DNA of 56,000 nt from Adiantum capillus-veneris (Eukaryota; Streptophyta; Polypodiopsida; Polypodiales; Pteridaceae): the NCBI GenBank assembly GCA_014529385.2, contig CM043963.1, positions 103,090,912-103,146,911 of the forward strand, given 5' to 3'. The translations under genes were made by a program, and so were the position numbers. Positions 11,494 through 21,639 of this stretch are shown in pieces (the first letter of the stretch is position 1; each line of letters starts with the position of its first letter). Below the pieces are notes generated by a model. That model did not search any database. It was given only the letters and a program-made list of their open reading frames with translations, and was not told the DNA's origin.

Positions 11494-11850
11494 TCACATA
11501 ACTCGGCAAGAGTTGGCATTCTCATCACTAAATATGTGAGGGTTAACTTTGGGCGGTGATGCTGCCTCATCTCCATCCACATCTGACGACAGCAATTGGC
11601 CCTTTGGACCGTTCTTGCTCTTGTTACTAACTTTGAAGTTGTTGTTGAATGACTAGAGGTTGTCTAGATGGTCATTGTCGGGGATGTAGTGACTCTTGCC
11701 GCCCTGAAGATCCACCTTCTTCCCTATCTTCTGAAGACATTTCACCAGTACTTTTGGATCGACGGAGCCCACCATGAGTGAAGGCAGCAATACCCTATAT
11801 TCCATTGAGGGCTTTCTTCACCCGCTTCATGCAGGCATCGTAGTCTATGT
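11494..11850 (-). pseudogene. Captured fragment of a HIPP (heavy-metal-associated isoprenylated plant protein) gene
   Basis: Reading the minus strand from 11850, the frame gives DYDACMKRVKKALNGI, then a stop and GIAAF. After a small deletion and phase change it gives VGSVDPKVLVKCLQKIGKK and VDLQGGKSHYIPD. This matches the HMA fold of plant HIPPs: helix after the CxxC loop, then the 'GSVDP' strand-turn-helix. The first metal Cys appears changed to Tyr (DYDAC where CDAC is expected). The tail reads HIFSDENANS followed by CRVM and a stop, a CaaX isoprenylation box in the family's usual place. One stop lies in the linker. The fragment sits inside the CACTA element and cannot encode a working metallochaperone. 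Confidence 0.8.
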
Positions 11851-12245
11851 AGACCTAAATCTAATCTAATATAACGTAAATCTAAATCTAGCGTAAATAA
11901 ACGTAAATCTAACTAAAAATAAACCTAAATCTAATCTAATTTAACTTAAATAAACCTAAATCTAATTTAACGTAAGTCTACATCTAACCTAATCTTTAAC
12001 GTCTTTTAGGATAGTTTCCTACGACGTTATAACTCTCTTCTTCTTGTGTGTGTGCGCGTGTGTGGATGTGTGTGCCAATAAAAAGAGATAAATGGTATAA
12101 CCATTCTATCACCCATGCCAAGTATGATGGATTGGTTATGCCATTTCCCTCTTGAATAATAGGTATTGAGTTCAACTCCTCGTCGGTCTTTTAATTTTTA
12201 GGTCTTTTAATTTTAATTAGTTTCCTACGACGTTAAATTAGTTTC
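11851..12245. other. Non-coding CACTA interior
   Basis: This contains the second copy of the flanking direct repeat (11951-12055) and A/T-rich phrases like those at 11161-11430. No gene is seen. Confidence 0.6.
11951..12055. repeat. Direct repeat flanking the captured HIPP fragment, copy 2
   Basis: This is the partner of 11217-11330. Together they bracket the host-derived sequence, suggesting duplication during capture or a repeat-mediated insertion. Confidence 0.8.
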
Positions 12246-12249
12246 TCTC

Positions 12250-12469
12250 TCTTTCTCTCTCAATGTGTGTGCGTTCTTTTGTTTATGCATGTTTTCTATT
12301 TCTTTTCCTCTCTCAATGTGTGCGTTTTTTGTTTATGCATGTTCTCTCTCTCTTTTCCTCTCTCAATGTGTGCGTTTTTTGTTTATGCATGCTCTCTCTC
12401 TCTTTTCCTCTCTCAATGTGTGTTTGCATTCTTTGTTTATGTATGTGTGTGTGCGTTTTTGTTTATGTT

Positions 12470-12470
<1 letters not shown>
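12250..12470. repeat. About 50-bp minisatellite, four copies
   Basis: The anchor CAATGTGTG recurs at about 12260, 12314, 12364 and 12414, a period of 50-54 bp. Each copy combines a CT-rich stretch with GTTTATGCATG. Because 50 is not a multiple of 3, all three forward frames stay open; these frames are repeat artefacts. Confidence 0.85.
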
Positions 12471-12473
<3 letters not shown>

Positions 12474-12519
<46 letters not shown>

Positions 12520-12523
12520 AACA

Positions 12524-12601
<78 letters not shown>

Positions 12602-12671
12602 CAGAGAGAAAGAGGGGAAGGGAACATGAGAGTGAGGAGAGGGAAGGAGCATACCTGGCTCTTCTTCCTCT

Positions 12672-12704
<33 letters not shown>

Positions 12705-12712
12705 GAGAAGAA

Positions 12713-12738
<26 letters not shown>
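12474..12738. repeat. Compound microsatellite cluster (CT)n-(TG)n-(GA)n
   Basis: CT occupies 12474-12516, TG 12527-12566, GA 12567-12600, a second TG 12676-12704 and a second GA 12713-12738. The long open frames over this stretch are repeat artefacts. Confidence 0.95.
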
Positions 12739-12744
<6 letters not shown>

Positions 12745-12835
12745 GGAGAGCGTTACCTGCTCCTTGCTTGAGGGCGCCGAAAAACTCAAATCTGAGATCT
12801 GAGTTTTTGGGCGCTCTCTGTTATTTTTTTTAGCC

Positions 12836-12910
12836 CAGCCGGCGTCGCTATGAGCGTCGCTCATAGCGATGCCGGGAATTTTTTTTTTGAGCGTCGCTGT
12901 GTGAGAGTCG
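12836..12910. repeat. CACTA right subterminal repeat array
   Basis: At least four copies of the same GCGTCGCT/AGCGATGCC-type motif as in the left array precede the right terminal inverted repeat. The right array is shorter than the left, a common asymmetry in this superfamily. Confidence 0.7.
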
Positions 12911-12935
12911 GTAATATGAATAGCCTCTTGTAGTG

Positions 12936-12938
12936 AGA
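12936..12938. repeat. Target-site duplication (right), AGA
   Basis: This is the partner of 7515-7517 and abuts the right terminal inverted repeat. Confidence 0.85.
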
Positions 12939-13163
12939 GCTTGCTCTACTCAGATTTTTGATTCGGACTCATTTCGGCCTCCGTTTCCACTATAGGCAGT
13001 ATTGTGTAGGCTATTTTGTCATTTTGTGCAAAAATTTTGTCAGTGCTATTTTTTGCATAACAGGTCCTTTACAGTCTTCTACATTTTGTGATATATAGCA
13101 CATGTTGTTCCCACTCTGTTTCTCCTCCTTTGGGCAATTTTCACATCAGGTGCAGCAGTCGCC

Positions 13164-13770
13164 ATGGCTGACAACAACATAGATGTGTTCAAGTTGTTTG
13201 ATTCTCATGACAGATTAGATGGGGACAATTACCCTATGTGGGCTTACATGATGCAACATGTCCTTGTGTCAAAGGGCGTCTGGACATTGTTCAAGGCATT
13301 GATATAAGTCTTCGTTCTGAGGATGTAGGCGATGTTGAGGATGTTGTAGGTTTTGGTGGTAGCATTACTGCTGTCAGAGCTGTTTTGCCTACAACTGAGC
13401 AAGATCGTTAGGATGTAAAAGATACGCATACTCATGCATTGATTGTGTTGTCTATGAAGCGCACTAATACTTCTCACATTCATTGAATGAAATCTGTAAA
13501 ACAGACTTGGGATATTCTAGCTAGACTTTATGTAAGTTGCAATGAGGAAAAAATTGCATTACTACGTAAAGAGCTGGAGTCAAAGATTATGCATGATCAT
13601 TTGATCAATCAATGTCCTAAGTTGAAGGCCAAAAAGGCTAAGAAGAAAGAGGCTCATTCCATACTAATGTTGGTTCCACTAAAAATGCAGCGATTGTTGA
13701 GTCTTCTATGAAAGGAGATTGTGATGCTGATGTTGATGTAGAATGAGCTTATAGTGCAGAGTCTACCTAT
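13164..13770 (+). pseudogene. Copia Gag remnant
   Basis: It starts MADNNIDVFKLFDSHDRLDG, with the copia Gag phrase LDGDNYPMWAYMM. A frameshift near 13280 leads to QGIDISLRSEDVGDVED. In-frame stops follow at about 13410 and 13485. It then continues MKSVKQTWDILARLY and KIALLRKELESKIM, the usual Gag helix order. It ends in a Lys-rich tail where the zinc knuckle would normally follow; no intact CCHC is visible. Confidence 0.75.
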
Positions 13771-13815
13771 AATCCTAATTTCCATATGCAAGCATGTGAG
13801 TTGTTATAGATTCAG

Positions 13816-14675
13816 ATGTGTGGTATTTTGTTAGTGGTGCTACAAAGCACATTACCTCACATTGTGATTTGTTTGCCTCTCTTTAGTCCTGTCCCTGATG
13901 GGAATTCAATTACTTGTGCAAGCAATGCCTCTTCTCCTGTTAAGGGAGTTGGAAAGATTGTGCTAAATATTGCAAATGGTATTTCTTTCACACTTGTTGA
14001 TGCATTGTATATGCCTAGGATCAAGAAGAATCTTTTGTTTGTATCTACACTTGCTAGACTTGGACTTGTAGTCAAATTTGTGGATGACAGATGTACAATA
14101 CATGATCTCAATTTTGGTGATAAGATTGTTGCATCTTGCATTTTATATCATGGGCTGTATAAGATCACTTTGTATGACAAGTGTGGGAAGATTTTGCCAA
14201 ATACAGTTGCGGATTCTAAGGCTATTTCAGATGCAGAACTTCGGCGTCACATTTTGGACATCTGAATTTTTTCAGTTTGCTGTGTTTGCAAAAAATTGAC
14301 ATGGTTGCTTCTTTGCCTCCACTTGAAGCACCTGCCAAACATGTTTGTGAAGGCTGTAGTTGGGTAAGATATAGCGTCCAAAGTTTCCAAAGGATGGTTC
14401 AACAGTTAGGTTGCAGGTTGCATCTTATTCATAGTGACGTCTACGGGCCCATGCAAACTCCATCCTTGGGCAATTACCTTTACTTTAAGACTTTTATTGA
14501 TGGTTAATCCATGCATGCATGGGTATATCCACTTAAACAAAAGTCCAAATTACTTATGTGCTTCTAACAATATCTGGGTATGGTTGAAAATGTCTCAAAA
14601 TGTACTATGGACACCCTCTATTCCGATGAACAAGGGGAGTATATGTCTCATGAATTTAATGCATTTCTGGCTAGT
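13816..14675 (+). pseudogene. Copia protease-side, GAG-pre-integrase and integrase N-part
   Basis: The frame at 13816-14265 contains DGNSITCASNASSPVKGVG and LVDALYMPRIKKNLLFVS, the typical segment after the copia protease. The pre-integrase domain follows in shifted frames (RRHILDI, HVCEGC). The integrase core begins IHSDVYGPMQTPSLGNY (first Asp) and continues TLYSDEQGEYMSHEFNAF (second Asp). The reading stops at the gypsy target site CTAGT. The third catalytic residue lies beyond the insertion at 23594 onward. Confidence 0.8.
14671..14675. repeat. Gypsy target-site duplication (left), CTAGT
   Basis: CTAGT directly precedes the LTR start TGTCATAATA and recurs at 23589-23593 after the right LTR end. 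Confidence 0.95.
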
Positions 14676-16272
14676 TGTCATAATAATCAATATCTAATTC
14701 TCCTAAATGATTTTCTCATATTAAACTGATCATTTAATGTGGGGAAGTGCCAAGGGAGAAAAAGCTAGAATATTGGTTAAGTTAGCAGACCGGCCACAGT
14801 AGGGATCCAAAGGAGGGAAAATAGGGATCCAAAGGGGGGGCCATCTGCAAAAGAGCCATGTGAAACAACGGGCTAAAAAGACCCTAAGGTTCAGCCCATT
14901 AAGACTTCCAAAATGCTAAGGTTCCAAAATTCAAAGGTTGTGTCCAAAGGTCAACCTTAGGGAAAATTGGATGCTTAGTGTGTGTGCCCAAAAAGTCTTT
15001 CTGCATCCCTACAAGGGAGGGGGCGAGCCCCAAAGCTAGGGGATGAGAGAGAAAACCACACACACACACACACACAGGCTCCCTTTACACAAAGGGAATG
15101 AGGGACACATGTCAGCTCCCTAGGCCAGATGCCCACAAGGTATGCCCAATTCCTATTGGAAGACCCTTGAAGTGGACCAATGAGAATTAGGCTAGAGTAA
15201 ATCTAGTTTAATTAATTTAAAAACATTTAATAAAAGAAACCAATAAGAATTAAGTGTCCTAGAAGACTATTGGGCAGTCTCCCAAGGGGTCCAATGAGCA
15301 TTCAGGAGCCCCATGGCTTGCCTGATTCCTATTGGCCAGGAGGCAAAGGGGTCCAATGAGAGTTTAGTTTAATTATTTAATTATCTAAAGCTCTCACAAA
15401 AGGGGAAAGGGGGACACATGTCAGAAGGCTATCACTTATGCTGCTTAATCCCTATTGGCTTGACCTGGGGAGGTCCAATGAGGCAAAAGCCAGCCTAATT
15501 TAGTAGCTAGGGCTCGCCCAAGAGAGAGGGGGGGCTGATTTTTGCTTGGCATTCACTCTCAACACTCTCACACTTGACCATGTGTGAAGGGAAAATACTC
15601 TATCTCCTCCCAAGCTTTAATGGAGAGCTCATCACCTACTCCAAGCTTGTGAGATAGAAGCCTACATCAACACTCTCTTGGCATGTGGATGCAAATCCAA
15701 CCAAGAGCCAAGCTTCAATGCATGCTCATCTTCTCTACCAAGCTAATTACTAAGCTAAGCTATGCTAATATGAGTGATTATGTGAGGAGATGTACTTCTT
15801 TCTCGTAAGATACTTCTTTTTCCTCTCAATCTACTCTCATACCCTGCTAGCTCTCACCATCTTCGAAGGTGTGTGAGGTCTTGGGTCTGAGAACGGGGAT
15901 AATTCAAGTTGTGTTTGATTAAGTGTTTTGCTTGGTGTATGAAGCTTCCATCTTCATTGCACTAGCTAGTCTTGAAGGAACACAAAGAATTGTATTGTAC
16001 AATGTCTCTCTTGATGGGAGAAACCATAATACAAAGCCTTTTGGAGGGGGGACCGGCTCCATGCAAATCCGGTCCTCAATTGTTGTCAATAGTTTAATTG
16101 CTCTCTCTTTTGAAAGTATTGTCGATGCTATCTAACTAGGTGTTGTGCTTTTTGTTGCTCTCTCCACCCAAGCACTCTTGTAATTCTCATTAGGAATCAA
16201 CTCTAATGAAATGCTCACTATGTTCATGCTAACTTCCGCTACACATAAGATTTTAGGCCATTAAATGTTACA
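14676..16272 (+). repeat. 5' LTR (1597 bp)
   Basis: It begins TGTCATAATAATC and ends ATTAAATGTTACA (TG...CA). It contains a (CA)n tract near 15056-15076 and repeated CCTATTGG/CCAATGAG phrases between 15150 and 15480. A 70-codon frame at 15923-16135 occurs identically in both LTRs but has no recognisable product. A promoter should lie here; no unambiguous TATA box was assigned. Confidence 0.97.
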
Positions 16273-16273
16273 T

Positions 16274-16285
16274 TGGTATCAGAGC
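16274..16285 (+). promoter_or_regulatory. Primer-binding site for tRNA-iMet
   Basis: TGGTATCAGAGC lies one base after the 5' LTR end and is the standard plant sequence complementary to the 3' end of initiator tRNA-Met. Confidence 0.93.
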
Positions 16286-16689
16286 TCAAGGTTTCTCTTT
16301 TCTTGCTCAAGAAGGGAGGTCCTCAAGCTAGCTACAAATGGTTGGTATTATTAATTGCCTGTGAGTAAGTAGAATAGGGATTTTTCAGCCTTGCAGTGCG
16401 CCTGCCTTTGTGCAGTTAACGGGGCATCACCGTCGAGAGCTATGGTCTTAATAGTGGAGTCCTACGGGGCTTGCCTACGGCTTAACCACTATTGAGCTAT
16501 TAGAAGCTTGACAGGAGCCGGTGCTGTTTTGGTGTCGAAAGACCCTCTCTTCTATTCCTTGCAATTAATGGTATTCGAGCCGCGGGTACAGTAGCTTGAG
16601 TGCTTTTTCTAAAGGGGTAAAGAGGAGTAGCAACTAGGGCTTGAAGTGCCAAAGTACACCTAAAAAGTTTACACCTAAAAATTGTTAGA
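16286..16689 (+). other. Gypsy untranslated leader
   Basis: This is about 400 bp between primer site and Gag-Pol start. It has no long frame on the sense strand and would contain the packaging and dimerisation signals, which cannot be located by eye. Confidence 0.7.
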
Positions 16690-19600
16690 ATGGCTGACAA
16701 TATTAAAGAGAGTGAAATTAATGTTGATAACTTTGATTTTGCTCATGAGCAAGCTACTAATGATGCTTCAATGCTTGTTAATTATCTTGTTTCTAGGCTT
16801 CAACAAGCCATGGGCAATCCATCTCTCCAAAGTGAAGTGCAACGGCAGCTCCGTGCTCACGGGATTCTCCAAGCTCATCACCATGACGAGAGAACACCTA
16901 GGAAGCCTCCTTGTGAGACTACCAAAAGAGGTCTCTCTCCGATTCGGGAAGAAGAAGAGAATCCATATGAAGGGCTCAAGAACTTACTTCTTGATGATGC
17001 ATCTCCTTCCCAAAGGAGAACTCAAGAGCCTCCACCGAAGGAACGAGAAAGAAGCGAGTCTCCCGCCACCTCGGCGGAGATGGCTCCACGAAGACGGCGG
17101 GCTAAACGCTCTCCATCACCACCAAAGCGGAGAAGACCATCACACTCTTCTCCACGCCATAATTCAAAGAGGGATGATAAAAAGCAAGAGAAGAAAAAGG
17201 CGAGAAAGAGGACACCCTCTTCTCCATCTTCTTTATCCTCTTCCTCTTATGAAAGCTATGGTGAAGACGACAAAGATCAAGACAAGAAAAAGGCGAGAAA
17301 GAGGTCACCCTCTTCTCCACCTTCTTCAAATTCTTCATCTTCTGAAGAAAGTGATGGTGCAACTTTTGAACCATCAAAAAGAAGAGGCCATAGGAAATCC
17401 TATGCCGCATGGAAGAGGTCGTCCAAGCTGAAGAAATTCAAAGAGGGAGGGAAGAGCATCTCTTTCCTTACCTATGATGGCACCTTCGGTGCTACAGACA
17501 AAGTTTTGGCCTTTATCCAGCAATTCGATGCGGCGTTTGGAGATGAGGGCTTCACGGAGTCCTCTAAGCTACGCCATGTAGCTATGCACTTTCAAAAGTC
17601 CGCCAAACAATGGTGGTCTAGCCTACGAGCCAACGGTGAAGCTCCACGAACATGGAAGGCTTTAAGAGCTTCCATTATGAAGCAGTTTTTGGCCACCGAT
17701 GCCAAAGACAAAGTACTCACCGAATGGCGAAGCTTAAAGCTCTCTCCCAATGAATCCATCCACAAATATGTAGACAAGTTTTGGGACCTACAACTCAAAG
17801 CCACTGTCTTCAAAAAGTTGGATTTTGGAGAGCAAAAGCAACAATTTTGTGCGGGCTTAACCGAAGAAATGGCGGAGTATGTCAACTCCCAAAGGCCACG
17901 TACCATATCGGCGGTAATACACCATACTATGGTGGCCTCGCGAATCAATTTCCAAACGGGGGGTAAAAGAAATAATAAGCCCCCGGAAAACAAAGGTACC
18001 AATGAGCCTAAGGGGAAGGACAATGTCCAAAAGTCTCCTAAGGGCAATTCCAACAAAGCTAAAGAGAAGGGAGTTTACAAAGGAAAGAATAAACTCTCTC
18101 CTGAAGAGCTTGAGCGTTATCGTAAAGATAACCGGTGTTTCAAGTGCGGCGAACAAGGGCATGCGTACCGCGCTTGTCCCCAAAAGAACAACCGCCAAGA
18201 TCCTCCTAGAGCTTCTTTGGTTGAAATCCAAGAGGAGGAGATTCACCAAACTCACCACAAAGGATCTCCTCTATGCCATGCTTGGGGAAAGGTAAGAGAA
18301 CATGATGCTTTTATTCTCTTTGACCCTGGTTCTACTCACAATTTCATATCTATGGAGTTAGCCACCAAGCTAGGCATACAATCCTACGAGATGGGAGATA
18401 TCCTACCCGCAGACAGTGCCTTCAAGGGGCAAGAAGCTTCAGTCACTCCCTTAATCGGGAAATTGAGGCTTCATGTCCAAGGCTATGTGGACAAAGAGGA
18501 TTTCTTTATCTCTCCTCTCAAGCATGAGGATGTAATCCTAGGGGCACCATGGTTTGACCGTTTGGCTGCCCATGTTAAATTTCCTGAAAGGAGAATCTCC
18601 TTTAAGTTCAGGGAAAAAGACATGTATATAGATGCTAGGGAGATGGGTAACACCATTCCCATTGTACATACACCAGCTTTCAACAAGTCAATAAAGAGCT
18701 CTATTTCCGTGTACATGATTTTTGTTAAAGATTCTCAAAATGAACCTAATGCTTTAGCAAAAGAAAATAAAAGCAACCAAAAGGAATTAGAGTTATCCAA
18801 TTTTCTCAAGGGGTTTCAAGATGTCTTTATTGACGACATCCCTTGTGAGCTACCTCCTAAACGAGGTAATGACGACCATGCAATTGAACTTCTTCCAGGA
18901 AGTTCACCGCCTAACAAACCTCCTTATAGAGTTTCTCAAGCTCAACAAGAGGAGATTATGCGGCAAGTGCATGAGTTAATTGAGAAGGGCATGGTTAGGC
19001 CTAGCTCATCTCCATTTTGCTCACCTGTGCTATTAGTGCAAAAGAAAGACGGCACATATCGTATGTGTGTCGACTATAGAGCACTAAATAGGATCACTAT
19101 CAAGAATAGGTTTCCCGTTCCACGGGTAGAAGACCTATTTGATAAGCTACAAGGATCGACCTACTTCAGTAGGATTGACCTAAAAAGTGGCTATCATCAA
19201 ATAAGGATAGTTGATCAAGACATTGTAAAGACCGCATTTCGTACTACATTTGGTCTTTACGAATACATTGTCATGCCTTTTGGCTTGACTAATGCACCAG
19301 CCACATTTAACCGCTTGATGGAGAAGCTGTTCAGACCTCATCGAACCTTCACTGGAGTGTTCTTTGATGATATTATCATCTACTCTAATTCATTAGAGGA
19401 ACATAAGCAACACCTCCAGGTAATATTTCAAGTTTTAAGAGAGAATAAACTTTATGTTAATCGAAAGAAAAGTGAATTTTTCTTGCAAGAGATTCAATAT
19501 TTAGGTCACATTATCTCTCAAGATGGAATCCAAATGGATCCATCCAAGTTAGAGGTAATAAAAGGATGGCCTAAACCAAGGAATCTTCATGAACTAAGAA

Positions 19601-21639
19601 GCTTTATAGGTATGTGTGCATACTATAGACGCTTCATAGAAAAGTTCTCACAAATTGCGGGACCATTACATGACCTAACAAAGAAAAATGTTAGGTATAC
19701 GTGGTCTGCTAAGGAGAACAATGCTTTCGAAAAGCTTAAAGAAAAGCTTATCTCTCAACCTGTGCTTACACTACCGGATCTCTCAAAACCATTTGAGGTC
19801 CAATGTGATGCTTGTGGTGATTGCCTTGGGGCTGTTTTGCTCCAAGAAGGGCACGCCATAGGCTATGAGAGTCGAAGGCTCGACCCTGTTGAGCAAGCTC
19901 TAGGCATATACGAAAAAGAACTCCTTGCAGTTCTACATGCCTTAGACTCATGGAAGCACTATTTATTGGGGACTCCTTTCATTCTGCGAACGGATCACCA
20001 AAGTCTTAAGTACTTCATGACGCAGACCAAGCTCTCCGACAAACAAATGAGGTGGGCAAATTTCCTTTCGCAATTTCATTTTCATATTGCTCACATTGCT
20101 GGCAAGCATAATCAAGTAGCCGATGCACTCTCAAGACGACCGAGAGTGAATGCGGTTTCCATAGCAACTCACAATGATCTATCTTTAATGATAGATGAGT
20201 ATGCTATTGATCCCGATTTTAGAGATGTGATTTCAGCCCTTGCCTTAGGGAAGAAAGAAGAACCATTTACTTTACAAGATGGTTATCTTCTCTATGGCAA
20301 TAGACTATGCGTTACTAACTCACTACGTGAGAAAGTAATGTATGAATCTCATGCTCCCCCATATGCGGGGCATAGAGGGATTCAGTCTACCCTAAAGGGA
20401 ATTGAAACATATTTCTATTGGCCTACCATGAAAGTGAACATACATGAGTATGTTTCCAAATGTGTGGTATGTCAAAAGACAAAATTTGATAGAGGGAAGC
20501 AACTTGGATTGCTTCAACCCTTGCCAATCCCTAATTCACCGTGGGAGAGCATATCCATGGATTTTATCTTTGGATTGCCTAAGTCTATCCATGGGAATAC
20601 GGGAATATGGACGATAGTAGACAGGTTCAGTAAACAAGCTCATTTTATACCTGTCAAAAAGACTATCAAAGCCCATCAAATGGCAACCCTCTTCATTTCA
20701 CAAATTTTCAAGTACCATGGCTTGCCAATGTCCATAGTGTCGGATAGAGATCCTAGAATGACCAGTAATTTCTGGAAGGGTCTCTTTGAGAATTTAGGAA
20801 CAAGGCTAAACTTCTCTTCGGCCTATCATCCACAAACTGATGGCCAAAGTGAAATAGCTAACCTAACTATTCTCGATCTACTAAAAGCCTATGTAACGGA
20901 AGTAGATCAAAGATCCCAATGGGAGAAGTACTTACCCTTAGTAGAGTATGCTTACAATAACACTGTACATACTTCTACAGGAAAAGCACCTTTCGAGGTA
21001 ATTGAGGGAAGATCAAAAAGTCCCTTGCTACTTAAGGTACATGGGAAGATCTTCGCTGCAGATGAGTATAGCCGAGACCTACAAGAATCTTTCCAAAAGA
21101 TTAAGGATGCTATCTCTATCTCACAGCAAAGGCAAAAGGCTGCTGCTGACAAGCACAGAAGAGCCCAAACCTTTAAAGAAAACGATTGGGTCTTGTTAAA
21201 GTTTCCCAAGGCTCGCTTAAGGCACACGACGGGCAAGAATCCTACCGGCCACCAAAAGTACTATGCTAAACTAGCAAAAAGGTACTATGGTCCCTTCCAG
21301 ATTCTTAGGCCAATCAATGAGATGGCCTATCAACTTAAGTTGCCCAATCATTGGCTCATACACAATGCTTTTCATGTGAGCCTCTTAAAGCCTTACAAAG
21401 GAGAGCCACCTCAAGAACCAACTATTGAAGACCCACCGGAGATCGAGGACCACGAGGAGGTGCTGCAGCCCGAGTCCATTCTCCGACATGAAGACAAGGT
21501 ATTAAGAGGCGGTAAGACTATCCGACGATATCTTATTAAGTTTAAGAATTATCCTTTTGAAGATGCTAGATGGATGCAAGGCATACAATTAAAGGATAAC
21601 CTAAACCTTGTCAATGCTTACAATGCTTCCCAAGAGTAA
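16690..21639 (+). CDS. Gypsy Gag-Pol polyprotein, 1649 aa, intact
   Basis: It makes and processes the particle, copies RNA to DNA and integrates it. Order: a charged, Ser/Arg-rich N-region (about 110-240); Gag core with AKQWWSSLRANGEAP; CCHC knuckle CFKCGEQGHAYRAC (about 483-496); protease FDPGSTHNFIS with Asp545. Reverse transcriptase has YRMCVDYRALN (about 790) and catalytic FFDDIIIYS (Asp893-894). RNase H has QCDACGDCLGAVLLQ (Asp1040) and LRTDHQSLKYF. Integrase has an HHCC zinc finger (from about 1221), then Asp1291, Asp1352 and Glu1388, an exact D,D35E spacing. A C-terminal chromodomain-like region (YLIKFKNYPFEDARW) follows. The start is the first Met after the leader. The protease reads DPG rather than D(T/S)G, a variant known in plant elements. 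No stop, frameshift or missing catalytic residue was seen. Confidence 0.95.
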   Translation: MADNIKESEINVDNFDFAHEQATNDASMLVNYLVSRLQQAMGNPSLQSEVQRQLRAHGILQAHHHDERTPRKPPCETTKRGLSPIREEEENPYEGLKNLLLDDASPSQRRTQEPPPKERERSESPATSAEMAPRRRRAKRSPSPPKRRRPSHSSPRHNSKRDDKKQEKKKARKRTPSSPSSLSSSSYESYGEDDKDQDKKKARKRSPSSPPSSNSSSSEESDGATFEPSKRRGHRKSYAAWKRSSKLKKFKEGGKSISFLTYDGTFGATDKVLAFIQQFDAAFGDEGFTESSKLRHVAMHFQKSAKQWWSSLRANGEAPRTWKALRASIMKQFLATDAKDKVLTEWRSLKLSPNESIHKYVDKFWDLQLKATVFKKLDFGEQKQQFCAGLTEEMAEYVNSQRPRTISAVIHHTMVASRINFQTGGKRNNKPPENKGTNEPKGKDNVQKSPKGNSNKAKEKGVYKGKNKLSPEELERYRKDNRCFKCGEQGHAYRACPQKNNRQDPPRASLVEIQEEEIHQTHHKGSPLCHAWGKVREHDAFILFDPGSTHNFISMELATKLGIQSYEMGDILPADSAFKGQEASVTPLIGKLRLHVQGYVDKEDFFISPLKHEDVILGAPWFDRLAAHVKFPERRISFKFREKDMYIDAREMGNTIPIVHTPAFNKSIKSSISVYMIFVKDSQNEPNALAKENKSNQKELELSNFLKGFQDVFIDDIPCELPPKRGNDDHAIELLPGSSPPNKPPYRVSQAQQEEIMRQVHELIEKGMVRPSSSPFCSPVLLVQKKDGTYRMCVDYRALNRITIKNRFPVPRVEDLFDKLQGSTYFSRIDLKSGYHQIRIVDQDIVKTAFRTTFGLYEYIVMPFGLTNAPATFNRLMEKLFRPHRTFTGVFFDDIIIYSNSLEEHKQHLQVIFQVLRENKLYVNRKKSEFFLQEIQYLGHIISQDGIQMDPSKLEVIKGWPKPRNLHELRSFIGMCAYYRRFIEKFSQIAGPLHDLTKKNVRYTWSAKENNAFEKLKEKLISQPVLTLPDLSKPFEVQCDACGDCLGAVLLQEGHAIGYESRRLDPVEQALGIYEKELLAVLHALDSWKHYLLGTPFILRTDHQSLKYFMTQTKLSDKQMRWANFLSQFHFHIAHIAGKHNQVADALSRRPRVNAVSIATHNDLSLMIDEYAIDPDFRDVISALALGKKEEPFTLQDGYLLYGNRLCVTNSLREKVMYESHAPPYAGHRGIQSTLKGIETYFYWPTMKVNIHEYVSKCVVCQKTKFDRGKQLGLLQPLPIPNSPWESISMDFIFGLPKSIHGNTGIWTIVDRFSKQAHFIPVKKTIKAHQMATLFISQIFKYHGLPMSIVSDRDPRMTSNFWKGLFENLGTRLNFSSAYHPQTDGQSEIANLTILDLLKAYVTEVDQRSQWEKYLPLVEYAYNNTVHTSTGKAPFEVIEGRSKSPLLLKVHGKIFAADEYSRDLQESFQKIKDAISISQQRQKAAADKHRRAQTFKENDWVLLKFPKARLRHTTGKNPTGHQKYYAKLAKRYYGPFQILRPINEMAYQLKLPNHWLIHNAFHVSLLKPYKGEPPQEPTIEDPPEIEDHEEVLQPESILRHEDKVLRGGKTIRRYLIKFKNYPFEDARWMQGIQLKDNLNLVNAYNASQE

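Larger units (their letters stand above)
7518..12935 (-). mobile_element. CACTA (En/Spm) DNA transposon, 5418 bp, ends intact
   Basis: Both ends carry the 12-bp inverted repeat CACTACAAGAGG (7518-7529, and its complement at 12924-12935), and the element is flanked by AGA on both sides (7515-7517 and 12936-12938). This is the 3-bp target duplication expected of CACTA elements. Subterminal GCGTCGCTA-type arrays sit just inside both ends. On the minus strand lie an En/Spm-type ORF1 and a TNP2-like transposase, which fixes the superfamily. The transposase is internally deleted, so the copy is probably non-autonomous but could be mobilised in trans. Between the transposase gene and the right end it carries a captured HIPP fragment and many simple repeats. 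Confidence 0.93.

Noticed and set aside
12263-12864. Long open frames on both strands over the microsatellite cluster
   Set aside because: They translate CT/TG/GA repeats (Leu-Ser, Cys-Val, Arg-Glu, His-Thr runs) and are open in several frames at once.
15923-16135. 70-codon frame in both LTRs of the young gypsy
   Set aside because: Identity between the LTRs is expected for a young element. The frame is not preserved in the older relative's LTR and has no recognisable domain.
16682-17431. 249-codon frame overlapping the start of the gypsy polyprotein
   Set aside because: It is a shadow of the Gag frame, whose domains are clear in the other phase.
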